Positions 1 to 9,945 of a stretch of 11,051 bases of DNA are shown piece after piece. A program made the position numbers and the translations under genes. This stretch comes from Methanobacteriota archaeon. GTDB lineage: Archaea > Halobacteriota > Methanosarcinia > Methanosarcinales > Methanoperedenaceae. The notes under the pieces were generated by a model that was given only the letters and a program-made list of their open reading frames with translations, ran no database searches and was not told where the DNA came from. Each line of letters begins with the position of its first letter. Within the stretch, counting starts at the first letter, position 1. Location: positions 1 to 11,051 of the forward strand of contig JAHIHJ010000063.1 of assembly GCA_018899795.1 (NCBI GenBank), in the 5' to 3' direction.

Positions 1-649
1 GGTCGCCATAACCTGTAATGATAATAAAAACACAATCGTCGTTGATCTCTCTGCACTGCCTGACCAGCTCAAGACCGCTCATCCCCGGCATCCTGATGTC
101 TGCAATGACCACATCTACCCGGTTGTTCTTAAAGTAATCCAGGCTTTTTACACCATCGTAAGCGATAGCTACCTGATAGCCCTCCTTGTCCAGCTCACGC
201 CTGATGCGTGCGCACATATCTTTCTCATCATCCACAACAAGTATACGGTGCCTCAATGCCTTCTTGGCTTCTTGAGTCCTCTTCTGCCGGACACGGAAGA
301 TAGCCGTATGGAGTTCCTCTAAAGAAATCGGCTTACGCAGATAATCCACCGCGCCAAGGCGAACTGCTTCTACTGCCTTATCCTCGTCGCCATACGCTGT
401 GATGATAATAGCATCCAGATCAAGTTGAGCTTCTCTGATGCGTCTCAGCAGCTCGAAACCATCAACTCCTGGCATTCGCAGGTCGAGAAGGAGCAGCTCG
501 TAAGGCATCTCCTGTCTTTTTGCATCGTTTAGTCTCTCTATGACCTCAAGCGGTGAGGTGGTATATTCAACCTCACAACCTTCTTTTTTCAATTCACGCT
601 GCAAGTGCCTGCAGATTTCTTCCTCATCATCGACTATGAGTACCTTCAT
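1..649 (-). CDS. Double-receiver response regulator (3' end beyond window)
   Basis: Two CheY-like receiver domains in tandem; 216 codons are visible and the frame runs off position 1 without a stop. REC1 spans about residues 1-120 with acidic pair D7/D8, phosphoacceptor D56 (LLLLDLRMPG), T84 and K106. REC2 starts near 134 with D140/D141, D184 (IADIRMPGMSG) and T212, and is cut just after ITGYGD. Both visible active sites look competent. The neighbour at 627-1442 is a paralogue that aligns over all visible residues without gaps. The ATG at 649 is chosen because GGAGGA lies five bases upstream and matches the MKxLIVDDE start of the paralogue. The start lies inside the end of the upstream gene (23-bp overlap), implying translational coupling. 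No output domain is visible, but the missing end could hold one. Likely receives phosphate from the kinase at 1458-3260. Confidence 0.9.
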   Translation of the reverse strand, partial: MKVLIVDDEEEICRHLQRELKKEGCEVEYTTSPLEVIERLNDAKRQEMPYELLLLDLRMPGVDGFELLRRIREAQLDLDAIIITAYGDEDKAVEAVRLGAVDYLRKPISLEELHTAIFRVRQKRTQEAKKALRHRILVVDDEKDMCARIRRELDKEGYQVAIAYDGVKSLDYFKNNRVDVVIADIRMPGMSGLELVRQCREINDDCVFIIITGYGD

Positions 650-1442
650 TTTCTTCCTCCAAAGCATGACTGCCGCGAAGAGCGCTGAGGCGCTCAAGCC
701 CCTTCTTTGTCGAGGTGATGAGTTCATCTAACGACAGGGGCTTTTTTAAATAATCATAAGCCTGTAACCTTAATGCCTTTTTAGCGGTTTCATAATTGCC
801 GTGACCTGTAATGATGATGGAAACAAAATCGCAAGTTATCTCTCTGCACCGCTCCAGCATCTCAAGACCGCTCATCCCTGGCATCCTGATATCTGCGATC
901 AGCATATCAACTTTGTTCTTCTTGAAATACTCAATGCACTCCTCTGCAGTATAGGCTGATGCTGTCTGATACCCTTCCTTCTCCAGCTCACGCTTGATGT
1001 GTGTGCACAGATCTTTTTCATCATCTACAACAAGTATCCTGTACTTTGCATTCCTGTGCGTTTCCTCGACTATCTTATTCTGCACATGGGAGATGGCAGC
1101 ATCGAGTTCTTCAAGGGAGATAGGCTTGTTCAGGTAGTTTCCTGCAGAAAGACGGATAGCCTCGATCACCTTATTCTCTTCACGAAACCCGGTCGTAATA
1201 ATAACCTCAATACCATTGCACTCTTCCCGGATGCGCCTGAGCAGGGTGAGCCCATCCATCCCCGGCATCTGGATGTTGAGGAGCAGAAGATTGTACGGCA
1301 GAGTATCCCTCCTTGCTCTATTCAATTCTTCCAGAACATTGAGCGGTGATGTTCTATACTCAACCTCATGACCTTCTTTTTTCAATTCACGCTGCATACG
1401 CTTGCAGATCTCAATTTCGTCGTCAACGATCAGTATTTTCAT
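627..1442 (-). CDS. Double-receiver response regulator with Asn at the REC1 phosphosite
   Basis: 271 residues forming two CheY-like receivers with no DNA-binding or enzymatic output domain. REC2 (about 134-250) is canonical: D140/D141, D184 in IADIRMPGMSG, T212 and K234. REC1 (about 1-120) keeps D7/D8, T84 and K106, but the phosphoacceptor is asparagine: LLLLNIQMPG, N56, codon AAC. The sister gene downstream has Asp at the same position. REC1 is therefore probably not phosphorylatable and may act as a fixed-state or dimerisation module, leaving REC2 to carry the signal. The gene begins 15 bp after the histidine kinase stop, and its own end overlaps the next regulator, so the three form an operon. 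The highly charged tail (LEEENEG) looks unstructured. Identification as a receiver pair is secure; the target is unknown. Confidence 0.95.
   Translation of the reverse strand: MKILIVDDEIEICKRMQRELKKEGHEVEYRTSPLNVLEELNRARRDTLPYNLLLLNIQMPGMDGLTLLRRIREECNGIEVIITTGFREENKVIEAIRLSAGNYLNKPISLEELDAAISHVQNKIVEETHRNAKYRILVVDDEKDLCTHIKRELEKEGYQTASAYTAEECIEYFKKNKVDMLIADIRMPGMSGLEMLERCREITCDFVSIIITGHGNYETAKKALRLQAYDYLKKPLSLDELITSTKKGLERLSALRGSHALEEENEGTHSR
655..660 (-). promoter_or_regulatory. Internal ribosome binding site GGAGGA
   Basis: On the minus strand GGAGGA sits five bases before the ATG at 649. It lies within the final codons of the preceding response regulator gene, which stops at 627. It fixes the start of the downstream regulator and indicates coupled translation of the two receivers. 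Confidence 0.65.
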
Positions 1443-1457
1443 CTTTTGTCTCTCGTG

Positions 1458-3260
1458 TTATTTATTCTTTATAGGCAGTGCCACCTTGAAACTTGCGCCT
1501 CCATTTTCGTTGTCCTTGACCCATATCCTGCCCTTCAGCGATTGAGTTACAATGCCGTAGGCAATAGAAAGACCCAGCCCTATGCCCTGCCCTGGTTCCT
1601 TTGTGGTAAAGAACGGCTCAAATATCCTCGATTTGATCTCATCCGGGACTCCGTAACCATTGTCTGCAAATTCAAATACCACACAATCACCTTCTCGCAG
1701 GATACTGCACTTCAGTTGTTTCTGGAAGCTCTCGCCTGCCCGTTCTGCCGCTTCCCCTTTCTCATCCAGTACCTGACGTGCATTTGTCAGAATGTTTATA
1801 AACACCTGTTCGAGTTGATTCGGATCTACCTCGATAGGCGGTAGAGCTTCTTCAATATGGCGTGAAACTGAAATACTGTGCGCCCTGAACTGTTCACCAA
1901 GCATAATGAAAGCATTATCTAATATCTGTTCTGGCTCTACCGCCTTCAATTCCCCGGGCTGCCTGGCGAATGTCCGCATGTGGGTGATGATCCTGTCCAC
2001 CCGCCTGACATTGCGCTGTATATCTTCCAGGTCCTGTGAAAGAAGGCTCATATCAACCCGAGTTTTTTTGATGTCCCGCAATATACCTTCTGCCGTTAGA
2101 GAGATCACTGAAAGCGGCTGGTTTATCTCGTGAGCCATTCCGGTAGCCATCTCTCCGAGCGAAGAGAGTCTGGAGATATGTGCGAGCTGTCTCTCCTTTG
2201 CAAGTATCCCGGTGATGTCTCTAAATATCGTCAATTTTGATACGGTTCCATCAATATTCTTCACAGGCGTCTCAGTAAGGTTATAAGTCTTATTTTCCCT
2301 GCGGGAGTGCCATTCCCATCTTACAATCTTTCCCTTAAATACCTCTCTACTTTTGCACAGAGGACAGGGTTCTTCCTTATTATGAAACACTTCATGGCAA
2401 ATACTCCCGACACGCTCTCCAAACTCATCGATCATAACTTCATTCATAAACTCTATTTTATAGTCTTTTGATACAATGTAAACACCATCAGCCATGCTGG
2501 CAAATATTGCCTTCAGGTTTTCCCGCTCTATTTTATTTTTTTCTTCCATCTCCATTTCTTTTGTGATATCCCTGCTTATCCTGATAGTGCCAACCTGCAC
2601 CCCATTTCTGTCCCTCAACAATGCGGCTGAGATGCTGATATGAACTGGCTTACCTCCCTTATTCAAAGCGACTGTGCGGTAGTTTTTAACCTCTCCCTCT
2701 CTCTGCACCATTTCCATTATCCTGTCCGCCTCTTTCTGGTCTTCGAAAAGTTTCATGTTGGATGTCCCTATCACCTCATCTGCAGTATATCCCATGTAGC
2801 CTTCTGCTCCTTTGTTCCATGTACGCACGATCCCATTTAAGTCCACAACAACAATCGCATCCGCAGAACTCTTAATAATATTATCCAGATAATCTTTGTT
2901 TTCTCCAAGCTGTTTTTCAGAAACTATCAGCTCCTTCTCTACTTTAGCTCGCTTCTCGCTGACAGACCCGATGATATACGCAACTGTTATAAGAATGGTC
3001 ACTCTTCCGAATTCATTCAGGGAAACAGGATGTAAAGAGAGGAACGTCACAAAAATATGCACCATACCCAGCCCAAGTGCAACGTAAATAGCTTTCCTGT
3101 GATACCATATCCCGGCAAGGATGGTGGGGATATAGAAAAAATGGGTATAGAAGATCGTTTCATTTTTCACAATGCCTACATAAAAGGCAAGGGCAATGCA
3201 TGCCGATATTGCAAAAAACAATACAGGCAATTTGTTCTTATTATCAGGTATTTCGACCAT
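1458..3260 (-). CDS. Membrane PAS-PAS sensor histidine kinase
   Basis: 600 residues. The N-terminus has three to four hydrophobic segments (about 10-31, 39-54, 57-76, 86-101), followed by a charged helix, a first PAS domain (about 124-236) and a second PAS (about 247-352). The second PAS contains C288 and a CPLC motif (C299, C302), which could bind metal or sense redox state. The kinase core follows: H-box [11 protein letters not shown] with H377, N-box N489/N493, G1 DNGYGVP (533-539), F-box IFEPFFTTK (547-554) and G2 GQGIGLGLS (557-565). All key residues are present, so it should be active. The HEINQPLS sequence is typical of NtrB/ZraS-type kinases. The start at 3260 is supported by GGTGAG just upstream. 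Directly followed by two double-receiver regulators, its likely partners. No large extracellular sensor is visible, so the signal is probably membrane-borne or cytoplasmic through the PAS domains. Confidence 0.95.
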   Translation of the reverse strand: MVEIPDNKNKLPVLFFAISACIALAFYVGIVKNETIFYTHFFYIPTILAGIWYHRKAIYVALGLGMVHIFVTFLSLHPVSLNEFGRVTILITVAYIIGSVSEKRAKVEKELIVSEKQLGENKDYLDNIIKSSADAIVVVDLNGIVRTWNKGAEGYMGYTADEVIGTSNMKLFEDQKEADRIMEMVQREGEVKNYRTVALNKGGKPVHISISAALLRDRNGVQVGTIRISRDITKEMEMEEKNKIERENLKAIFASMADGVYIVSKDYKIEFMNEVMIDEFGERVGSICHEVFHNKEEPCPLCKSREVFKGKIVRWEWHSRRENKTYNLTETPVKNIDGTVSKLTIFRDITGILAKERQLAHISRLSSLGEMATGMAHEINQPLSVISLTAEGILRDIKKTRVDMSLLSQDLEDIQRNVRRVDRIITHMRTFARQPGELKAVEPEQILDNAFIMLGEQFRAHSISVSRHIEEALPPIEVDPNQLEQVFINILTNARQVLDEKGEAAERAGESFQKQLKCSILREGDCVVFEFADNGYGVPDEIKSRIFEPFFTTKEPGQGIGLGLSIAYGIVTQSLKGRIWVKDNENGGASFKVALPIKNK

Positions 3261-3432
3261 TTCTCACCGTCTACATTTAACTCAAGCGATAATTACTGTG
3301 CTTCTTTCCTCAAAAGCCTTTTCAAGCTTCTTTGAAGAAACTTTCTCGATTGCCTCCTTGAATTTCATAGCATCATTAACATGAATATATATTATATACA
3401 CCATATCACCCTTGAGATATAAAGCAATCTCA

Positions 3433-5695
<2,263 letters not shown>

Positions 5696-5715
5696 TCAGT
5701 TTTCCTGCTTCTAAA

Positions 5716-5790
5716 AAACCGCAGATAAACACAGATGAACGCAGATTTATTAAGCCGCTATCTGCGTTTATCCGCGTTCATCCGCGGTTT
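5716..5790. repeat. Imperfect 31-bp inverted repeat (interspersed hairpin)
   Basis: Arms 5716-5746 and 5760-5790 match at 26 of 31 positions, around a 13-base loop. All five differences are A/G transitions. Each arm is itself built from a roughly ten-base unit (CGCAGATRAA) repeated about three times. It occupies most of the 130-bp gap between the upstream GvpM-PH stop (5817) and the VAT start (5686). The same unit occurs again at 10290-10304 and 10396-10407. ATCTGCGTT/CCGCGGTTT-type repeats are familiar interspersed elements in many prokaryotes. In RNA it would form a long hairpin that could separate VAT expression from the gvp genes, although no U-tract follows it. Confidence 0.8.
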
Positions 5791-5816
5791 ATTTGCTTTA
5801 TGATCGCATCAAATCT

Positions 5817-6473
5817 TCAGGCAGCAATTAGCGCGAGCTCTTCTTCTTTCGATGATGCTGTCATGCCTTCAATCTCTGCCTTTATCCTGTGAAGTTTCTG
5901 TTCTTCGCCTGTAATTTCCTTTTCAAGATTTCTTGCGGCAGCTTTCTCAACCGCCTCTTTGAATTCCCTGGTATTCGATACGTGAATTCGAGCACCTTTG
6001 CCATCAAATTGAAGGTAAATTTCCTCGCGCTCTTTTTTGAAATGGACTTCCCTGCTAATCACGAGCCCCTCTATCTTCTCCAGCGGAGCCTCAAAAAGCA
6101 TCTCAGCAGGCTCCTTCCTCCACAGGAGAAGCCTTTTGTTCGTGAGGTACCAGAAACCTGGCTTCCATGTGTGAATGATGCCCTGACCGTGCCAGATAGA
6201 TCCGAATGTTCTGTAAATGATTGTCTCATCCTGAATAATTGGTATCTCGTTTTTCATGTAATGATCTGCATACCATTCCCTTGTGCTTTTATCCCATGCC
6301 TCCATCATCCCATATTCAAGCATGGTCTCTATGCTTGCAAGTGCGGCTTTCAAGCTAATTCCAATCAAAGGCACGCCTGCGACAGATATGATCAAATCCG
6401 CATTTAATACAAGCCCTTTATTCAGGAGTCTGTCCAACAGCTCCACAAAATTGTTCTCGCGTTCAGGCTTCAT
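5817..6473 (-). CDS. GvpM-like gas vesicle protein fused to a PH/GRAM-like domain (copy 1)
   Basis: 218 residues in three parts. Residues 8-60 are a GvpA/J/M-family domain: FVELLDRLLNKGLVLNADL, then ISVAGVPLIGISLKAALAS, then a YGMMEAWD ending. This resembles haloarchaeal GvpM most closely. GvpM is a minor, aggregation-prone accessory protein thought to help nucleate or cap the vesicle. Residues about 81-178 look like a bacterial PH/GRAM-type beta domain: GFWYLTNKRLLLWRK (106-120), then alternating strands and FKEAVEK. Residues about 178-218 are a charged helix. Known GvpM proteins are generally about 80-100 residues, so the extra module is unusual. It starts directly at the ATPase stop codon (TAG then ATG). 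A near-identical copy is at 8450-9070; its last 43 residues are unrelated to copy 1's tail. The GvpM assignment is strong, the PH assignment moderate. Confidence 0.85.
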   Translation of the reverse strand: MKPERENNFVELLDRLLNKGLVLNADLIISVAGVPLIGISLKAALASIETMLEYGMMEAWDKSTREWYADHYMKNEIPIIQDETIIYRTFGSIWHGQGIIHTWKPGFWYLTNKRLLLWRKEPAEMLFEAPLEKIEGLVISREVHFKKEREEIYLQFDGKGARIHVSNTREFKEAVEKAAARNLEKEITGEEQKLHRIKAEIEGMTASSKEEELALIAA

Positions 6474-8453
6474 CTAACCTCCATACATGATTTCGGCGAA
6501 ATTCGACAGTGCATCTATTCCCCTGATTTCGCCGGGCAGCATGGGCATCTCGGTGAGAGCATTCCCGGCAAATAAGCCGCTGATCTCTTCGATATATTTC
6601 TCCTGTTCTTTTCTTTTTGAGGAGCAGAAACTGCACGCAGACAGGGGAATAACCTTGTTGATTATGATGTACTCTGAAGGGATTCTGAGGCTGCGCAGCT
6701 CTTCTAGAAGTCGTTTTGTCTCGAATATCCCCATAGCTTCTGGAATCGTTACGGTAACGAATTCGGTTTTTTCCGGGTCTGTCAGGGTTCTCTGCGTGTC
6801 CCTGATTTTCTTTTTCGTCTCCAGCAGGAGCTTTAGGGTTTCGGCTATTCGCATCATGTCATATTTGCGCAGCGTTTTAACGAGTTTGTCCAACCATTCC
6901 ATAACTATGTCCGGGAGCTCAAGCAATCGTAACAAATGCCCAGTCGGCGCTGTATCCAATACAAACAGGTCGTATTCTCTGGTTTCTGTGAATTCCGTTA
7001 TCTTCGCCAATGCCATGATTTCATCCAATCCAGGCGGAGTCAGGGAGAAAAGGTCAAGCGTTGTGCGCCGCTCAAAGGATAGGTCTACCCGTCTCTCACC
7101 CTCAAGAGCGTCGAACACCGCATTTATCTCTTCTATATATCTTTTCTTGAAGTCCTCGAATAGTTTCTTTGCATCCATCTCAAGGGCGAACAGGTTGGGG
7201 AGAATCGCAGCGCCTTTATCACCTATCCTGCACTCAAAGCTGTCTGACAGCGAATGCACAGGCGAGGCTGAGAATATGAGTATTTTCCTGTATGGATTAG
7301 TCTTAGCAAGGTATAGCGCAGTTGCGGCTGCGCATGTTGTTTTGCCAACGCCGCCTTTACCTCCGAAGAACAGGAACTGCAGCTCTTTCCCCAGCAGCTC
7401 CGGCATCTTCGATATGACAGCCCTGCGGAGTTCTAATCGTTCGATTGGACGAGGCGTATATTCGTAGGCTTTCCCGAACAAAACATGTGCGAATTCGCTT
7501 AAATTCTCTGCTCCTCGAACTTCGTGGGGGAATAGAGGCATTTTGATGAGCTCATACTCAGTGAATTTCTCCTTCATCTCTTTGATATACTTCTCCTGGT
7601 TTTCTCTCTTAGAATTGCAGAAATCGCACTCTACTTCTGGATTAACTCCGTTAACAATTATATGGTTTACAGGAATTTTATTCTTTTTGAGAGCTGTGAG
7701 AAGTCGCTCTGTTTCATATACGCCCATCGCTTCCGGGGGTGCAACCACAACAAATTCAGTTGTATTAGAATCTGTAAGGATGGATTTTATATTCCTGATA
7801 TCACCCATCAGCCTGTCTAAGAACCTGTCAGCCTCGTCCTTCACGTACCTTCCTTTGAATCCCGCCTCAGCGTATCGATACTTCTCCTGCGACTTTTCCA
7901 TGACGTTGATTTGTTCGAGCATCTGGTCGACGTAGCCCAGCAAGCGAATCGTATGCCCGGTTGGCGCCGTATCAAGGATTACCAGATCGTATTCGCCGGC
8001 ATTCAGGAGGTCGATGATCTTCATTACTGCCATGAGTTCGTCCATTCCTGGTAACGAGAAGGAGAAAAAATCCAGAAGTATGTCCCTGTCGAAGTACATT
8101 GCCCTTGTAGCTAAGTCAAATATATCGACATCGTGTTCTATCCTGAATTTCTCCTGCAGCCCCGGAGCGTCTATCTCCAAGCCGTAGAGATTTTCAAAGC
8201 CTTTTATCGCCGTAACCTCATCGCCTAAGACCCCTCCAAAGCTGTCCGAGAGCGAGTGCGCAGGGTCTGCGGAGAAGACCAGTATCTTTTTATCCGGGTT
8301 GGTCCTGGCAAGATGTAAAGCAGTTGCTGCTGCACACGTTGTCTTTCCAACGCCGCCTTTTCCGCCAAAAAGAATGAACTTCAAGCTTTTCTTCAAAAAT
8401 TGTGATTGCTCTAACAAATTCATCCCATTCCCTTCAAGATTGATACTCCTCAC
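6474..8453 (-). CDS. Tandem ArsA/Get3-like ATPase (two fused ATPase halves)
   Basis: 659 residues with two homologous halves. Half 1: deviant Walker A FGGKGGVGKTT (29-39), switch I SADPAHSLSD with D63, DTAPTGH (161-167), CDFC (C276, C279). Half 2: FGGKGGVGKTT (363-373), SASPVHSLSD with S397 where D63 should be, DTAPTGH (500-506), CSFC (C607, C610). The Asp is the catalytic residue in Get3 (yeast D57), so half 2 likely binds but hydrolyses ATP poorly. The CxxC motifs sit where Get3 has its zinc pair. Apart from these, cysteines occur only at 40, 374 and 408, so an arsenite-pump metal site is not apparent and no arsenic genes are nearby. Get3 chaperones hydrophobic tail-anchored proteins; between two GvpM fusions, a chaperone role for gas vesicle proteins is a reasonable inference. 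The GTG at 8453 overlaps the previous stop (GTGA); the ATG at 8423, behind an AAGGG, is an alternative. Confidence 0.93.
   Translation of the reverse strand: MRSINLEGNGMNLLEQSQFLKKSLKFILFGGKGGVGKTTCAAATALHLARTNPDKKILVFSADPAHSLSDSFGGVLGDEVTAIKGFENLYGLEIDAPGLQEKFRIEHDVDIFDLATRAMYFDRDILLDFFSFSLPGMDELMAVMKIIDLLNAGEYDLVILDTAPTGHTIRLLGYVDQMLEQINVMEKSQEKYRYAEAGFKGRYVKDEADRFLDRLMGDIRNIKSILTDSNTTEFVVVAPPEAMGVYETERLLTALKKNKIPVNHIIVNGVNPEVECDFCNSKRENQEKYIKEMKEKFTEYELIKMPLFPHEVRGAENLSEFAHVLFGKAYEYTPRPIERLELRRAVISKMPELLGKELQFLFFGGKGGVGKTTCAAATALYLAKTNPYRKILIFSASPVHSLSDSFECRIGDKGAAILPNLFALEMDAKKLFEDFKKRYIEEINAVFDALEGERRVDLSFERRTTLDLFSLTPPGLDEIMALAKITEFTETREYDLFVLDTAPTGHLLRLLELPDIVMEWLDKLVKTLRKYDMMRIAETLKLLLETKKKIRDTQRTLTDPEKTEFVTVTIPEAMGIFETKRLLEELRSLRIPSEYIIINKVIPLSACSFCSSKRKEQEKYIEEISGLFAGNALTEMPMLPGEIRGIDALSNFAEIMYGG
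6477..6482 (-). promoter_or_regulatory. Ribosome binding site embedded in the ATPase's last Gly codons
   Basis: GGAGGT on the minus strand encodes the final Gly-Gly of the ArsA-like protein and is followed by TAG and then the ATG at 6473 of GvpM-PH copy 1. Stop and start are directly adjacent, so the same ribosomes probably pass from one gene to the other, favouring linked amounts of the two proteins. Confidence 0.7.
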
Positions 8454-9070
8454 GCAATAAGTACTTTTTCAGGGTTTCCGCCCTCAGGCAAAGGTACGCG
8501 CTCGCACGGGATTGAGAACTCTTTCTCAAGCACTCCAACGCTTTCGAGCGCCTCTTTGAACTCCCTGGTATTCGATACGTGAATTCGAGCACCTTTGCCA
8601 TCGAATTGCAGGTAAATTTCCTCGCGCTCTTTTTGGAAATGGACTTCCCTGCTAATCGCGAGCCCCTCTATCTTCTCCAGCGGAGTCTCAAAAAGCATCT
8701 CAGCAGGCTCCTTTCTCCACAGGAGAAGCCTTTTGTTCGTGAGGTACCAGAAGCCTGGTCTCCAGGTGTGAATGATGCCCTGACTGTGCCAGATAGATCC
8801 GAATGTTCTGTAAATGATTGTCTCATCCTGAATAATTGGTATCTCGTTTTTCATGCAATGATTTGCATACCATTCCCTTGTGCTTTGATCCCATGCCTCC
8901 ATCATCCCGTAGTCGAGCATCGTCTCTATGCTTGCAAGTGCGGCTTTCAAGCTAATTCCAATCAAAGGCACGCCTGCGACAGATATGATCAAATCCGCAT
9001 TTAATACAAGCCCTTTATTCAGGAGTCTGTCCAGCAAATCCACAAAATTGTTCTCTCGTTCAGGTTTCAT
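8450..9070 (-). CDS. GvpM-like gas vesicle protein fused to a PH/GRAM-like domain (copy 2)
   Basis: 206 residues with the same layout as the copy at 5817-6473: GvpM-like domain at 8-60, then a PH/GRAM-like domain. By eye only ten substitutions occur in the first 174 residues (for example E11D, E53D, Y72C, G96S, V138A), and the DNA is equally close, indicating recent duplication or gene conversion. Similarity stops abruptly after FKEA: this copy ends in a short tail with EFSIPCERVPLPEGG instead of a charged helix. The ATG at 9070 has a strong AAGGAGGAG five bases upstream. Its stop overlaps the ATPase GTG by four bases. The two copies may form different caps or partner with each other. The GvpM part is well supported; what the PH-like part binds is unknown. 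Confidence 0.85.
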   Translation of the reverse strand: MKPERENNFVDLLDRLLNKGLVLNADLIISVAGVPLIGISLKAALASIETMLDYGMMEAWDQSTREWYANHCMKNEIPIIQDETIIYRTFGSIWHSQGIIHTWRPGFWYLTNKRLLLWRKEPAEMLFETPLEKIEGLAISREVHFQKEREEIYLQFDGKGARIHVSNTREFKEALESVGVLEKEFSIPCERVPLPEGGNPEKVLIA

Positions 9071-9129
9071 CTTCGCTCCTCCTTAACCTTTGATGTTCCA
9101 GTGGAAACAAGGGGGGGCTGAAAGCTATT

Positions 9130-9945
9130 TCAGGCTTCATTTTCCTCCCTCAACCCAACAAAACTGAAAGGCGCCCATGGTCCTGTGAAGCGAACAGCAA
9201 AGCCGTCACGTTTGTTTATCTCGTCCAGCACCTCGCCGAGCTTTTCAACTTTATCTTCCCTGACAAGAAGGGTAAGAGCAACAGTCAGCTTCTTATCCCT
9301 GTATTTTTCAGGCACCTGCGAGGTATTCTCCTGAACCTTCATTTCCTCAACATGTTCTCGTATCCTTCCGCCAAACTCACCTGCAAGCTTTGCGATTCCT
9401 GCTGAGATCGCATCCTTTACTTTCAGTTCAAACTTTCGCTGAAATAAGTAGGCTGCGCCCTTTGGCATTTTTTCCATCTTCTCTTTCAGTCCCTTTAGTT
9501 CCTGATCATCGTTCACGAGTTTCCCAGCGAGCTTTTCATGCTCGTAGAAGACTTGCACTGAATATTCCGCTTTATTTTTAACCCTCTCAAGCTCCCCTTT
9601 TAGCTTTTCGCAGCTTTTGCTCAGCCAGTCTTTGAGCGTATCATCACCACCTCTGACAATGGTATCAAAGGAAAAAGGCAAAACCGTGCCGAATTTTTTG
9701 GTTGCGCAGTCAATCACATAGTTATGCGCTAAAACCCACCCTTTTGCTTTCTCATTGTCCTTTGTTTCATAAGGATTTGCCATACAGGAGTGCACAACTG
9801 CGGCAATATCCTCATGGGGAATCGTGTAAACTGTGCTGTCCTCTATTCCTATGCCGCCAAGATTTAACATGGCTCCGCTATTGATAATGCAGTAGAGGTA
9901 TCTTCCCTCCCCGATTTCCTGACTTTCGCTCTTAAAGTTTTTCAT
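9130..9945 (-). CDS. gvpL: Gas vesicle protein, GvpL/GvpF family
   Basis: 271 residues covering the whole GvpL_GvpF family fold: GRYLYCI (14-20), IPHEDIAAVV (42-51), LAHNYVID (72-79), VLPFSFDTIV (88-97), a charged helical middle (about 110-205) and the family-typical ending FTGPWAPFSFVGL (253-265). These are accessory proteins that bind GvpA and other accessories early in gas vesicle assembly. GvpF and GvpL are paralogues; the length is nearer haloarchaeal GvpL (about 280) than GvpF (about 210), so the symbol is a best guess and only one such gene is in the window. The start overlaps the gvpK stop by four bases (ATGA). A 59-bp gap with a run of seven G separates it from the GvpM fusion. Confidence 0.93.
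   Translation of the reverse strand: MKNFKSESQEIGEGRYLYCIINSGAMLNLGGIGIEDSTVYTIPHEDIAAVVHSCMANPYETKDNEKAKGWVLAHNYVIDCATKKFGTVLPFSFDTIVRGGDDTLKDWLSKSCEKLKGELERVKNKAEYSVQVFYEHEKLAGKLVNDDQELKGLKEKMEKMPKGAAYLFQRKFELKVKDAISAGIAKLAGEFGGRIREHVEEMKVQENTSQVPEKYRDKKLTVALTLLVREDKVEKLGEVLDEINKRDGFAVRFTGPWAPFSFVGLREENEA

Noticed and set aside
5716..5790. CRISPR array
   Set aside because: The repeated units are about ten bases, imperfect and inverted, with no spacers of regular length and no cas genes.
6487..7467. Long forward-strand open frame (326 codons) opposite the second half of the ATPase
   Set aside because: Its translation is a Ser-rich mirror of the ArsA-like coding strand with no family features; the minus strand holds an unmistakable ATPase.
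6474..8453. Arsenite-efflux ATPase ArsA
   Set aside because: No arsenic genes are nearby, no obvious arsenite-binding cysteine set is seen, and CxxC lies at the Get3 position in both halves; gas vesicle context fits a chaperone role better.
9118..9133. CTGAAA-GCTA-TTTCAG inverted repeat at the end of the gvpL/F gene, as a terminator
   Set aside because: The stem is only 6 bp, includes the stop codon, and is followed on the minus strand by seven C rather than a U-tract, so termination is not supported.
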